A stretch of DNA of 63,016 bases from Pseudomonadales bacterium (GTDB lineage Bacteria; Pseudomonadota; Gammaproteobacteria; Pseudomonadales; Azotimanducaceae), in NCBI GenBank assembly GCA_019090615.1, contig JAHRVQ010000079.1, positions 1 to 63,016 on the forward strand, given 5' to 3'. Made by a program: the position numbers and the translations under genes. The notes under the pieces were generated by a model, which made no database searches, was not told the DNA's origin, and saw only the letters and a list, made by a program, of their open reading frames with translations. Below are positions 1-8,868 of the stretch, in pieces (the stretch's first letter is position 1; each line of letters opens with the position of its first letter).

Positions 1-125
1 GCACCAGCGCGGCAACTTCAATTCCACAACATATTATTATCATGAGTAATAGCGGTTTTGGCGGCCTGCATAAAAAACTGATTACTCGAATCAAACAGGA
101 TTATGCTGCCGTTGAACGCGGCTAA
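1..125 (+). CDS. mpl: Mpl, C-terminal end (partial)
   Basis: This is the last 40 codons of a gene cut by the window edge, read in the frame that begins at base 3 and stops with TAA at 123-125. The tail HIIIMSNSGFGGLHKKLI closely matches the end of UDP-N-acetylmuramate:L-alanyl-gamma-D-glutamyl-meso-diaminopimelate ligase (E. coli Mpl ends with a MSNGGFGGIHQKL-like motif). Mpl reattaches recycled murein tripeptide to UDP-MurNAc in the cytoplasm. A beta-ketoacyl synthase tail (NSFGFGG) was considered but fits less well. The catalytic domains lie outside the window. Confidence 0.8.
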   Translation, partial: TSAATSIPQHIIIMSNSGFGGLHKKLITRIKQDYAAVERG

Positions 126-169
126 TTGTTAGTCTAAGAAATTAATTTACCAAAGCAGCTTAAATTTCA

Positions 170-868
170 ATGTTGGAAACCGAACTCTACCCACCCATAA
201 AAGCCTACCTTAAAAAAAATGGTTACCAGGTACAGGCGGAAGTTAAAAATTGTGATGTAGTGGCTACCAAAGATAACGACCTTATCATCGTAGAACTTAA
301 AACCAGTGCTAATATGACCTTGCTGATACAGGCGACTGCCAGACAAGCGATCTCTGATAGTGTTTATATTGCTATTCCACGACCAAAAATCAAATCCAGA
401 CAATGGAGCGGAATAAAACGCGTGGTTAAACAACTAGAACTCGGTCTTCTCACCATAGAGCAAAGCCCGCTTGGTTTATCTATTATTAAACACTTCGACC
501 CTCAAACTGGCAAACGCCGTATATCCACAGCAAAACACAGAGCAGTCATCCGAGAAATTGAGCAACGTAGTGGTGATTATAATATCGGCGGTAGCTCAGG
601 TAAAAAACTGATGACGGCCTATAAAGAAAATGCAATTTTAATCGCCTGCGGTCTCCGCATTTTAGGCCCATCATCACCAAAAACCCTCAGGCAACTTGGC
701 ACCGGAGATAAAACCGGCCGTATACTTGCGAGCAATTATTACGGTTGGTTCGAACGTATACAACGCGGTGTATACCAATTGACCAATCAAGGTGCCAACG
801 ACCTAACTAATTATCCGGAAGTCCAGAAAAACGCAAAAAATCACCTAAAACAAAGCTTACGGGCTTGA
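170..868 (+). CDS. DUF2161 family protein, putative PD-(D/E)XK nuclease fold
   Basis: A 232-residue soluble protein that looks like the DUF2161 family, which is predicted to have a restriction-endonuclease-like fold. The sequence shows the matching signature: D29 followed by the strand ending VELK (E42, K44) in the first 50 residues. The C-terminal 100 residues look like a winged-helix-type domain, with YYGWFERIQRGVYQLT near its end. Its cellular substrate is unknown. It starts 44 bp after mpl on the same strand and could be co-transcribed with it. No signal peptide or membrane segment is visible. Nuclease activity is inference from the motif. Confidence 0.65.
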   Translation: MLETELYPPIKAYLKKNGYQVQAEVKNCDVVATKDNDLIIVELKTSANMTLLIQATARQAISDSVYIAIPRPKIKSRQWSGIKRVVKQLELGLLTIEQSPLGLSIIKHFDPQTGKRRISTAKHRAVIREIEQRSGDYNIGGSSGKKLMTAYKENAILIACGLRILGPSSPKTLRQLGTGDKTGRILASNYYGWFERIQRGVYQLTNQGANDLTNYPEVQKNAKNHLKQSLRA

Positions 869-921
869 CCTAGAGGTCAATTCATCAAATACTAACCTTG
901 AGTTAGCTTACGGCTTTCCCA

Positions 922-3660
922 ATGGATGAAAGTATTTTTTCCGCACGGACTGCGGAAGTTTCCTGTCAGGATATTGGTTGGTGTTTCGATCTTTGTAAAG
1001 ACAGGCAAATGGAATTCACCTGTATCCTGCAAAATGTTCCTTACCCCCTGGAACACTTGCAAAACCCGGCCTGCTTTATTGATTGGCAAAGCTTTGCCAT
1101 CCTGTTTAATAATTTTCTTAATTATTTATCCGAAGCTGAAATAAAAGTCGCGGGAGGAGATTCCTGGCAAAGCCATAGCTTACGCATCTACACTATTATC
1201 GGCAAACTACTGCACAACCTGCGCGAGCAATATACTTCTGCATATGGTCCGGTTGGTTTTGTCGCCAAACATTATCCCTGTGAGTTATCACTCAAAGAGG
1301 TTTATCCCGGCCGAATTAGAATTATCTTAAAGATGAACTCAGGTTTAATCCCCTGCCATGCTTTTCAACTGGCGTTGGCAGGTCAAATGACCGGCCTGCC
1401 CCGTGTGCTGGGATATCCGGATGCCAATGTTGAAGTCTATCAACGCCTTGATGGTGCAGAGTTTAATGTCTACTACCCGCTTTTCCGCGAATTAATCTCG
1501 CCGCTTCGCAAGCTGTTTGCCATTCCCTTCGCAAAAAAAAACTCAGCGATTGAACTGGCACACTCCCAACAGGCATTACTAGAAAAATATCGAGAAATTC
1601 AAACCGTCAAAAATCAGCTGCTAGAAGCCCGACAACAACTGACCGATTCCCAGATAAAATACGATTTGCTAGCCGCCAATGTGACCGACGTCATCTGGAT
1701 CACTAACCTGAAGCTACAACTGGAATATGTCAGCCCATCAGTTAATGGGTTATTAGGCTACACGGAAGCAGAATCCTTAGCGCTTGGGATGATAGAAATC
1801 CTCGGCCAGACATCCATTGATAAAATAAAGGAATATATTTCCGCAGCACGCAGGGGAAAACTGGATTACGCCAAAACACATATCTTTGAGGCCGAAATAT
1901 TTCGTAAAGACCACCGCCCTGTATGGGTTGAAGTGAAGTCAAATTTTTTACTTGATCAATCTGGCAAAACAAAACAAATAGTTTCTGTTATGCAAGACGT
2001 GTCCATTCGCCGAGATATTCAAACCAGCTTAACCAACAACGAAAAAAGTTACCGCGTTATCACTGATACCGCCCAGGATGCAATCTTCACCTTTAATAAC
2101 CAGGGTTATATCACCTTTGCAAACCCGTCAACGGCACGTTTATGTAACTACCCAGCCGAAGCATTAATTGGTCAGTGCGTCAAAACCATTATCCCCGAGG
2201 CATACAACCTTGCGCCGCAGGAACTTACCCAACTGGACCATCACAATGTCATCCTCAATCTAATCACCAGTAAAATGGAAAGCATTTCGGTGGAAATTTC
2301 CTTTGCTCAACATCAGCGTCTGGGCAGCATTTTCTATACTGGCATTGCGCGGGACATCACCCAAAGAAATGCGCACCAAAAAGAACGCGATCGTCTACAG
2401 GCGCAATTGTTCGCCGCACAAAAAATTGACTCCATCGGTCAATTGACCGGGGGCATCGCACATGATTTCAACAATCTGCTGGTTGCAATAAACGGTTACG
2501 CTGATTTAGGCATAAGCAAAAAAGATGATCCAACAAATCTTCAACACTATTTTTCGGAAATCAGGCTAGCCGGCCAACGCGCCGCAGACATGACAGGTAA
2601 ACTCCTGGCTTTTAGTCGCAGACAAATCATTGAGCCTGCAATTTTTGACCTTCGCAGTCTAATAGACGGTCTAGAATCCATGTTGGAACGATTAATACCA
2701 GAAAACATCAACATCAATTTTGAGCAACCCTCCACAGCACTCAATATTCTTGCCGACAAGGGGCAGATTGAACAGCTTTTGGTCAATCTTGCAGTTAACA
2801 GTCGAGATGCAATGCCTGGCGGTGGCAATCTCTATATCCGCTGCTACAACCGGTTAGTTGATTCTGACTATGCCCACCTTTTCAATGAAGCTAAACCGGG
2901 TAACTACGCGGTAATGCAGGTAAAGGATACCGGCTCCGGCATGCAGGAAACACTGAAAAATAACATTTTCGAGCCGTTTTTCACCACTAAACCAGAAGGT
3001 GCAGGTACGGGACTAGGGCTATCAGTGGTATTTGGAATAGTAAAACAACATCATGGGTTTATTGATGTGCAAAGCAAAATGGGTATTGGCTCAACATTCA
3101 GTATTTTTCTACCGCTGGTAGAAAAAGTCGCTAGCCCCACCCTGCCCACAGCCCAACAATCAAGGTTCAACGGCTCAGAGATGCTGCTTATTGTTGAAGA
3201 TAACCAGCAGGTCAGAGATCTCGCTAGTATCATTCTTTCAGAAGCCGGCTATCAGGTACTTACCGCTGCCGATGGCATTGAGGCGCTGAATACATTTCGT
3301 CAACAGCACCTGGCAATTGACCTTATTCTAATGGATGTAGTCATGCCAAGAATGGGCGGCCATGAGGTCTATGAAGAAATGCAGCTAATACAGCCTGACG
3401 TGAAAGTTATTTTCACCAGCGGTTATGCCGAACAGGGCATCCACACCAATTTCATTTTGGAGCAAGGATTAGACTTCCTCCAGAAGCCCTACCAAACTGA
3501 CTCGTTATTAAAAAGAATACATCAGGTATTAGACTACCAACCCGACCATAGCGGTAATCCTGCTCCTAACAGCAATCAAGCCATTAACAACAATCAAGCC
3601 GCGAGCAACGATGAGGCCAATAGCAACAATGAAGTAGAATCCACGACAAATATTGAGTAA
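922..3660 (+). CDS. Hybrid sensor histidine kinase with two PAS domains and a receiver
   Basis: A 912-residue cytosolic hybrid kinase; no membrane segment is seen. Order: an N-terminal domain I do not recognise (about 30-200), a short coiled coil (about 215-245), PAS (about 245-365), PAS (about 370-490), HisKA with phospho-acceptor H514 in the IAHDFNNLL box, HATPase_c ending in GTGLGLSVVFGIVKQHHG, and a receiver with D805 in LILMDVVMPRMGG. The AHDFNN H-box marks the HWE/NtrB-like group common in PAS hybrids. The last 30 residues are a low-complexity Asn/Glu tail made of an 18-bp tandem repeat. The start is uncertain: no good ribosome-binding site precedes 922, and ATG at 1009 is an alternative. 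No dedicated output regulator is adjacent. Confidence 0.85.
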   Translation: MDESIFSARTAEVSCQDIGWCFDLCKDRQMEFTCILQNVPYPLEHLQNPACFIDWQSFAILFNNFLNYLSEAEIKVAGGDSWQSHSLRIYTIIGKLLHNLREQYTSAYGPVGFVAKHYPCELSLKEVYPGRIRIILKMNSGLIPCHAFQLALAGQMTGLPRVLGYPDANVEVYQRLDGAEFNVYYPLFRELISPLRKLFAIPFAKKNSAIELAHSQQALLEKYREIQTVKNQLLEARQQLTDSQIKYDLLAANVTDVIWITNLKLQLEYVSPSVNGLLGYTEAESLALGMIEILGQTSIDKIKEYISAARRGKLDYAKTHIFEAEIFRKDHRPVWVEVKSNFLLDQSGKTKQIVSVMQDVSIRRDIQTSLTNNEKSYRVITDTAQDAIFTFNNQGYITFANPSTARLCNYPAEALIGQCVKTIIPEAYNLAPQELTQLDHHNVILNLITSKMESISVEISFAQHQRLGSIFYTGIARDITQRNAHQKERDRLQAQLFAAQKIDSIGQLTGGIAHDFNNLLVAINGYADLGISKKDDPTNLQHYFSEIRLAGQRAADMTGKLLAFSRRQIIEPAIFDLRSLIDGLESMLERLIPENININFEQPSTALNILADKGQIEQLLVNLAVNSRDAMPGGGNLYIRCYNRLVDSDYAHLFNEAKPGNYAVMQVKDTGSGMQETLKNNIFEPFFTTKPEGAGTGLGLSVVFGIVKQHHGFIDVQSKMGIGSTFSIFLPLVEKVASPTLPTAQQSRFNGSEMLLIVEDNQQVRDLASIILSEAGYQVLTAADGIEALNTFRQQHLAIDLILMDVVMPRMGGHEVYEEMQLIQPDVKVIFTSGYAEQGIHTNFILEQGLDFLQKPYQTDSLLKRIHQVLDYQPDHSGNPAPNSNQAINNNQAASNDEANSNNEVESTTNIE
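3553..3642 (+). repeat. 18-bp in-frame tandem array, about 5 copies
   Basis: Five degenerate 18-bp units starting at 3553, 3571, 3589, 3607 and 3625 encode six-residue units (GNPAPN, SNQAIN, NNQAAS, NDEANS, NNEVES) at the C-terminus of the hybrid kinase. The unit is a multiple of three and preserves the frame. It belongs to the window-wide family of short tandem arrays. Confidence 0.7.
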
Positions 3661-3807
3661 CAACAGGCCAACTCCCGCCACCCAGCTGGATATCTCTACA
3701 GAGTGCAAAAAAGATACCCAGGAAATGGATGTGCGTAGTGAATTTTGAAAATTCGTGGTCAACTTCTATCTGATAGCAAACACTAGCATTACCTTAACCC
3801 CCAATAT

Positions 3808-3830
3808 GCGCTAATATAGCGCGCTTTTTT
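3808..3830 (+). terminator. Hairpin plus T-run, terminator candidate upstream of argS
   Basis: GCGCTA and TAGCGC form a perfect 6-bp stem around ATA, followed by GC and six T. It has the shape of a small rho-independent terminator, 150 bp after the kinase stop. It is also only 22 bp before argS, and TAATAT inside it could serve as a -10 box for argS (weak -35 TTACCT at 3789). The two roles cannot be separated by eye. Confidence 0.4.
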
Positions 3831-3852
3831 CATATCGTAGACTGCGTTATTT

Positions 3853-5610
3853 ATGAACATCAAACAACAATTAGAGACCACCATTGCAATCGCACTAGAA
3901 GCTGCAGGCGCACCTGATTGCCCTCCTGTGGTCAAGCAGTCGCAAAAACCAGGTTTTGGTCATTATCAGGCTAACGGCGTCATGGGGGCAGCTAAACGCT
4001 ACCAGATGAAACCGAGACAACTTGCAGAGAAATTGATAACACTACTAAACCTGCCTCAGGCGGCTAAAGTCGAAATCGCCGGCCCCGGGTTTATCAACAT
4101 CCACCTCAGCAACAGTTTTATCGCCGACCAATTAACTAAATTGCGAGATCATCCAAAACTCGGCGTGAAACAACAAATACCACAAAAAATTGTGATTGAT
4201 TATTCTGCACCGAACCTGGCGAAAGAAATGCATATCGGTCACCTTCGCAGTACCACTATCGGCGATGCAGCGGCTCGCATCCTCGAATTCCAGGGGCATG
4301 ATGTCACTCGCGCCAATCATGTAGGTGATTGGGGCGCCCAGTTTGGCAGTCTTCTCGCCTACATGGATCAAATTGAACAGGCCGGCCAACAACTTTCAAC
4401 TGAATTAAAAGATCTGGAGATTTTTTATCAAGCTGCCAGCCAGTTATTCAAAAATGATGCAGATTTTGCCCAGCGAGCGCGAAACTATGTGGTCAAATTA
4501 CAAAGTGGCGATCCTCGCTGCAAAGCACTATGGCAATTGTTTATTACCGAATCAATCAATCATTGTCAGGCTGTCTATGAGCGGCTGAATATCACCCTTA
4601 AACGAGCCGATATCAAGGCAGAAAGCGATTACAACGATGACCTGCCCGTTGTTGTCCAGGAATTAGAAGCCCAGGGGCATATTACGGTTTCCGACGGTGC
4701 CAAATGCGTATTTCTCGATCAATTCAAAGGTAAAGACGGCAAAGTCCTACCTGCTATGGTGCAAAAATCGGATGGCGGCTTTCCCTATCTGGCAAGCGAC
4801 CTTGCGGCCGTTCGATATCGCAGCCAGCGGTTAGCGGCTGATCAGGCCCTATATTTTGTTGATGCTAGGCAACAGCTTCATCTTTCTCAGCTATTTGCCG
4901 TCGCCGGGATTGCTGGTTACCTGCAAGATAATCAATCTTTCCGCCACCTGCCGTTCGGTGTCATCCTTAAACAGGATGGCAAACCTTTTAAAACCAGAGA
5001 TGGTGCAGCCGTGAAACTCGCCGATGTCATTGAAGAGGCTATCACTCGGGCTTATCAACTGGTGACAGAAAAAAACCCTGACCTAACAGAAGACAAAAAA
5101 CACAAGGTTGCTGAAGTGGTCGGCGTGGGCGCTATAAAATACGCTGAACTATCAAAAAACAGAGCCACAGACTATATTTTCGACTGGGATACAATGTTGT
5201 CATTTGAAGGCAATACCGCACCCTATTTACAATATGCCTATACCCGCATTAAAAGTATTTTCCGGCGAGCCGGATCACTCCGCGCCGGATCACTCCAGCA
5301 GGGCGATACCAGCGACGCCATACCAGGCGAAAAAATACACCTGACGGAAGACGCAGAAATAAAGCTGGCGCTGAAGTTATTGCAATTTGTAGAGGCAATA
5401 GAAGCAGTTACTGACGACTATCAGGCAAATATACTCTGCAACTATTTATATGAACTAGCAGGCCTATTCATGTCATTTTATGAATCCTGCCCCATATTAA
5501 ACGCGCCACAGGCAACCAAAGAAAGCCGGCTACTGATTGCAGATACAACCGCTCAGGTGCTCAAACAAGGTTTGAACCTGCTCGGCATCGAAACCATTGA
5601 GCAGATGTAA
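3853..5610 (+). CDS. argS: Arginyl-tRNA synthetase
   Basis: A 585-residue class I aminoacyl-tRNA synthetase that charges tRNA-Arg. It shows the HIGH motif (H127-IGH130, in MHIGHLRST), the ArgRS form of the KMSK loop (KPFKTR, from K377), an N-terminal Arg-tRNA-synthetase additional domain and the C-terminal anticodon-binding DALR domain. The length matches bacterial ArgRS (about 577 in E. coli). Residues 472-481 are a five-residue in-frame duplication (RAGSL twice, bases 5266-5295), just after the YAYTRIKSIFR helix. The gene overlaps folA by one base (TAATG), so the two are probably translated together. Confidence 0.97.
   Translation: MNIKQQLETTIAIALEAAGAPDCPPVVKQSQKPGFGHYQANGVMGAAKRYQMKPRQLAEKLITLLNLPQAAKVEIAGPGFINIHLSNSFIADQLTKLRDHPKLGVKQQIPQKIVIDYSAPNLAKEMHIGHLRSTTIGDAAARILEFQGHDVTRANHVGDWGAQFGSLLAYMDQIEQAGQQLSTELKDLEIFYQAASQLFKNDADFAQRARNYVVKLQSGDPRCKALWQLFITESINHCQAVYERLNITLKRADIKAESDYNDDLPVVVQELEAQGHITVSDGAKCVFLDQFKGKDGKVLPAMVQKSDGGFPYLASDLAAVRYRSQRLAADQALYFVDARQQLHLSQLFAVAGIAGYLQDNQSFRHLPFGVILKQDGKPFKTRDGAAVKLADVIEEAITRAYQLVTEKNPDLTEDKKHKVAEVVGVGAIKYAELSKNRATDYIFDWDTMLSFEGNTAPYLQYAYTRIKSIFRRAGSLRAGSLQQGDTSDAIPGEKIHLTEDAEIKLALKLLQFVEAIEAVTDDYQANILCNYLYELAGLFMSFYESCPILNAPQATKESRLLIADTTAQVLKQGLNLLGIETIEQM
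5266..5295 (+). repeat. 15-bp in-frame duplication inside argS
   Basis: CGAGCCGGATCACTC (5266-5280) is followed directly by CGCGCCGGATCACTC (5281-5295), differing at one base. The two copies encode RAGSL twice. This is a recent-looking in-frame duplication in an essential gene. Confidence 0.75.
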
Positions 5611-6095
5611 TGAGCCTACATATTATTGCCGCCTGCGCCAGCAACCTTGTCATCGGTCAAGGCACGCAAATTCCCTGGCGCGTAGAAGGCGAACAAAAAA
5701 TATTTAAACAGATAACAATGGGTGGCGTGCTCATTATGGGCCGCATCACCTATGAATCTATCGGCCGACCGTTACCCGGTAGAACAACCATCATTGTCAG
5801 CCGAAATTCAGATTTATCTCAATCTGGTTGCATCATGGCAAATAGCATAAAACAGGCAATTGAGATCGGCAAAAGATCAGACCAGGAGATATATATTGCC
5901 GGTGGTGGTGATATATACCGCCAAACTTTACCTTTGGCTGATATCGTGCATCTAACCACTATCGATATTGAAGTAGAAGGTGATATTTATTTCCCACCTT
6001 TTCCGACCAGCAATTTTGAACTAACCGAAACAACATCCTATTCAACCAATATGGATTTTGTTTACCAGCGCTATCAACGTAAGCAGCTCAGCTAA
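5610..6095 (+). CDS. folA: Dihydrofolate reductase
   Basis: A 161-residue DHFR that reduces dihydrofolate to tetrahydrofolate with NADPH. Visible family features are IIAACASNLVIG at the N-terminus, PW at 22-23, an acidic substrate-binding residue at the Asp27 position (E28 here), the NADPH-binding GRITYESIGRPLPGR segment and the IAGGGDIYR loop. Its ATG shares a base with the argS stop (TAATG), so it is translationally coupled. In Pseudomonas argS is normally followed directly by a SPOR protein; here folA sits between them. It connects functionally to the folate C1 pair at 18.9-20.4 kb. Confidence 0.95.
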   Translation: MSLHIIAACASNLVIGQGTQIPWRVEGEQKIFKQITMGGVLIMGRITYESIGRPLPGRTTIIVSRNSDLSQSGCIMANSIKQAIEIGKRSDQEIYIAGGGDIYRQTLPLADIVHLTTIDIEVEGDIYFPPFPTSNFELTETTSYSTNMDFVYQRYQRKQLS

Positions 6096-6160
6096 TTCAC
6101 GACACCAAAGCACGTTAGCAAAAGCCAACAGAGCTAACCCAGGGAACGCCAGGTATCAGA

Positions 6161-7093
6161 TTGCATCATCCATGGAAGAATAAATCCAGCACCACATTTG
6201 GTGTACTTTTTATCGTGAGCATTCTGGTCTTTAGCATTTTATCACCCCGTATTTCAATTCTGGCAATTGCCCATGGCGCAGAAAATACCAGCCAACCAGT
6301 CATTACCAAAGTAGTGGCTGACCCGCCTCCTACTACAGATTTTGAACAGGCAATACAACTTTATCAGCAAAATAACTATAAGGCGGCTTTTAGCGCTTTT
6401 CACAAACTCTCCACCGAGGGAAATATCCAGGCCACAGCCATCCTGGCGCTAATGCATAAATTTGGCGAGGGCACACAAAAGAATGCCAGTAAGGCCTTTG
6501 AGCTTTACCTCCGCGCTGCCAAGGCAGGAGACCCATTAGCCCAATTCCACACTGGCATTATGTTTGCGCAAGGACAGGGGGTTGAACAAAATTTGCAACA
6601 GGGATTTTCCTGGTTGAGAAAAGCGGAACAGCAAGGTTTTGATCGAGCGACAGACAAACTGCAGGCCTTAGGTGCTACCAATACCGACGTAGGTTTTTAT
6701 CAGCCGCCTGCTCAGGAAGATAAATCTACAAAGTTACGCATCTGGAATTTTCGCTTGCCGAATAGCGTCCGTTATCCAGCAAAAACGCCATCCAGCGCAC
6801 CTTTAATCCAACCTTATCAAGTTCAGGTTGGCGCTATGGAAAGCCGCAAAGCTGCCATCAATTTATGGCAGGTACTCACCGAAAAGCACGCGCCATTATT
6901 TCGCCAACTATCACCTCGAATTAAATTTAGCCAGGACCCAGGCAAACAGGTCTATCGCATCCATACTGGGCGCTTCGCCACCTTGCAATCAGCAAAAGAT
7001 TTCTGCAAAAAATTATTAGCCAAGCCGAACCAGGCTGGCTGCTTACCCATGAACAGCACCAGCCCCTCACCCACTGTTAACGCCATCCACTAA
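6161..7093 (+). CDS. Sel1-repeat and SPOR-domain envelope protein
   Basis: A 310-residue protein with an N-terminal hydrophobic segment (about 14-35; signal peptide or anchor), at least two Sel1-like repeats (about 65-165, with GEGTQKNASKAFELYLRAA and GQGVEQNLQQGFSWLRKA) and a C-terminal SPOR domain (about 217-300) that should bind denuded septal peptidoglycan. It fits the SPOR protein that follows argS in pseudomonads. The frame opens with TTG at 6161; the next in-frame start would cut into the hydrophobic segment, so TTG is preferred even though the ribosome-binding site is weak. A role in division or envelope maintenance is inference. Confidence 0.75.
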   Translation: MHHPWKNKSSTTFGVLFIVSILVFSILSPRISILAIAHGAENTSQPVITKVVADPPPTTDFEQAIQLYQQNNYKAAFSAFHKLSTEGNIQATAILALMHKFGEGTQKNASKAFELYLRAAKAGDPLAQFHTGIMFAQGQGVEQNLQQGFSWLRKAEQQGFDRATDKLQALGATNTDVGFYQPPAQEDKSTKLRIWNFRLPNSVRYPAKTPSSAPLIQPYQVQVGAMESRKAAINLWQVLTEKHAPLFRQLSPRIKFSQDPGKQVYRIHTGRFATLQSAKDFCKKLLAKPNQAGCLPMNSTSPSPTVNAIH

Positions 7094-7220
7094 CAGGGCC
7101 AGAGCCAGACAATAAAATAGATGACGCCAAAACTATTTTGATGACCAAATATTTGGCATGATTGATAGTGTATTTGTTCAACCTAAAAGACTTTCAGGCA
7201 GCTTACAGCGCGCTAATTTC

Positions 7221-7318
7221 AACTATGACTTTAGAGCTATAACTTTAGAGCTATGACTTTAGAACTAAAATATCAGGACTATAATTTCAGAACTATGATT
7301 TCAGAACTATGATTCCAA
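7221..7318. repeat. 14-bp tandem array, 7 copies, running through a start codon
   Basis: Seven consecutive 14-bp units begin at 7221, 7235, 7249, 7263, 7277, 7291 and 7305. Typical units are AGCTATGACTTTAG and AACTATGATTTCAG. The seventh unit (AACTATGATTCCAA) contains the ATG at 7309 that opens the next gene. The unit is not a multiple of three, so the array is not ancestral coding sequence. Confidence 0.8.
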
Positions 7319-7821
7319 TACTCGCAAGACTGGAAGCACTCGGCATTACCGAGGCGCATTTAGCAAATTGCAAACTACCCGCCTATACCGAAGCAACCCA
7401 TCTGGTTGAAGCTGAGCTCGATATTTTTAAGCGGCCGCAGAGAATGACGCCGGATACTTTAAGCCACTGGCTAGATATGAGTTTTAACGCCGGTAAGACG
7501 GGCATCACTCTGGAACTGGTTTCCGCGTATCGGTCAGTTGATTATCAGATAGAAATCATCAAACACAAACTTCAGCAAGGCAGAACCATTGACGAAATTT
7601 TATTAGTGAATGCAATTCCTGGATTTAGTGAGCATCACACCGGGCGTGCATTAGACCTCACTACCACTGGCGCAGAATTACTCCATGTAACATTTGAAAA
7701 TACAGCGGCATTTCTCTGGCTAGAACAGCATGCATCAAAATACCATTTCTATCTTTCTTACCCTAAAAACAACCCTGGTGAGATCATCTATGAGCCCTGG
7801 CATTGGGCCTACCAGGCATAA
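7309..7821 (+). CDS. D-alanyl-D-alanine carboxypeptidase, M15B (VanY-like)
   Basis: A 170-residue zinc peptidase of family M15. The signature SEHHTGRALD (H109/H110, D116) and the distal EPWHW (E162, H165) supply the metal and catalytic residues, and SAYRS matches the family's substrate-binding segment. VanY/DacB-type enzymes remove the terminal D-Ala of peptidoglycan stem peptides. No signal peptide is visible, so either it acts in the cytoplasm (L,D/D,D-carboxypeptidase in recycling) or the true N-terminus differs. The start codon lies in the last copy of a 14-bp tandem array, so the 5' end may have been rebuilt by repeat expansion. Confidence 0.8.
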   Translation: MIPILARLEALGITEAHLANCKLPAYTEATHLVEAELDIFKRPQRMTPDTLSHWLDMSFNAGKTGITLELVSAYRSVDYQIEIIKHKLQQGRTIDEILLVNAIPGFSEHHTGRALDLTTTGAELLHVTFENTAAFLWLEQHASKYHFYLSYPKNNPGEIIYEPWHWAYQA

Positions 7822-7860
7822 TTGTTTAGCCACCTCACTAATCCATTTGCCAGGAACTAG

Positions 7861-8739
7861 CTAAAAGCCATATTTTTTCATTTTTTCAGCAAGCAGTCCT
7901 TTCTGCGCCGCGGTCAAAGCTTTACTTTCTTTGGACCTGACGGCCCGAGCAAATACATATTTTTCCCGTATCACCTGACGCACCCCAAAACCTGCTTGTT
8001 TAAGATCAGCAAAACATTCATCAACCATCTTCGGGTTGCCGCATAACAACACATGATCAGTCTCAGGTGTCATATCAAGTTGTCTGAGTTGATGCTGCAC
8101 ATAACCAGAATATTCAAACGCCGCCGGCTCTGCGGGTAACTTTCGGCTATAACTAACGCGCAACCTAAACCCTTGATATTGCCTGGCAAAATCACCCAAT
8201 CTATCAGCAAATATAAATTCAGTTTCATCCCGCACGCCAAATAAAACATGAACTTCCAGCAGCTGATCCCTCAAAGCACTGGATAACCACGACAGCATTG
8301 GCATATAGGGTGCGATGCCGACACTAGTTGCCACCAGAAACAATCGTTTGGGCAATGGCTCTGGGATCAGCAAACGACCGAACGGACCACTCACACGGGC
8401 CTTCATGCCCACTTTACAATCAAAAAGCAGCGCAGTGGCACGACCGCCTTTAACCGTTGAAATAACCAGGTCCAGATGCCTGCTTTGACACTCACCCGGC
8501 GGTAGAGATTTTGTTGATTGAGCCGCTAATCTAGCGAGAGAATAATTTTGCTCGCCTAAATCTGTATTACAGAGACTATAGCTGCGTTCAAACTCTCCCT
8601 GCTGGTCGGTGAACACAAACCGATAAAACTGACCAGGTTTATAATCAAGCGTAAGATCATCAACTGGAACAAACCGAAACTCACGGGTATTCTTATTGAG
8701 CTCCGTATAACTTTCGAGCATCACTTCGAATTGCGGCAC
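7861..8739 (-). CDS. Ferredoxin-NADP+ reductase-like flavoprotein
   Basis: A 292-residue FAD/NAD(P)H oxidoreductase of the FNR superfamily. The FAD-binding RSYS motif (R52-S55) and the nicotinamide-site ATSVGIAP (137-144) are in the expected order, followed by LCGNPKMVDE near the C-terminus. It would move electrons between NAD(P)H and a ferredoxin or flavodoxin. The segment between the FAD motif and GGRAT is somewhat longer than in E. coli Fpr, and a basic tail (KMKKYGF) follows the usual end. It is monocistronic, divergent from the hydrolase at 8869, and could serve the CYP153 at 22.6 kb, which has no reductase next to it (inference). Confidence 0.75.
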   Translation of the reverse strand: MPQFEVMLESYTELNKNTREFRFVPVDDLTLDYKPGQFYRFVFTDQQGEFERSYSLCNTDLGEQNYSLARLAAQSTKSLPPGECQSRHLDLVISTVKGGRATALLFDCKVGMKARVSGPFGRLLIPEPLPKRLFLVATSVGIAPYMPMLSWLSSALRDQLLEVHVLFGVRDETEFIFADRLGDFARQYQGFRLRVSYSRKLPAEPAAFEYSGYVQHQLRQLDMTPETDHVLLCGNPKMVDECFADLKQAGFGVRQVIREKYVFARAVRSKESKALTAAQKGLLAEKMKKYGF

Positions 8740-8868
8740 AGTTCAACCCTGTTATTAAAATCGTTATTATTACACAGCCGTTCTTATACAGCGCATAGAT
8801 TCCTTCAACAGGATGTTAATCCTGACCACAAAAAACAATCGGCTCGCCTAAAATTGATATGACGACTT

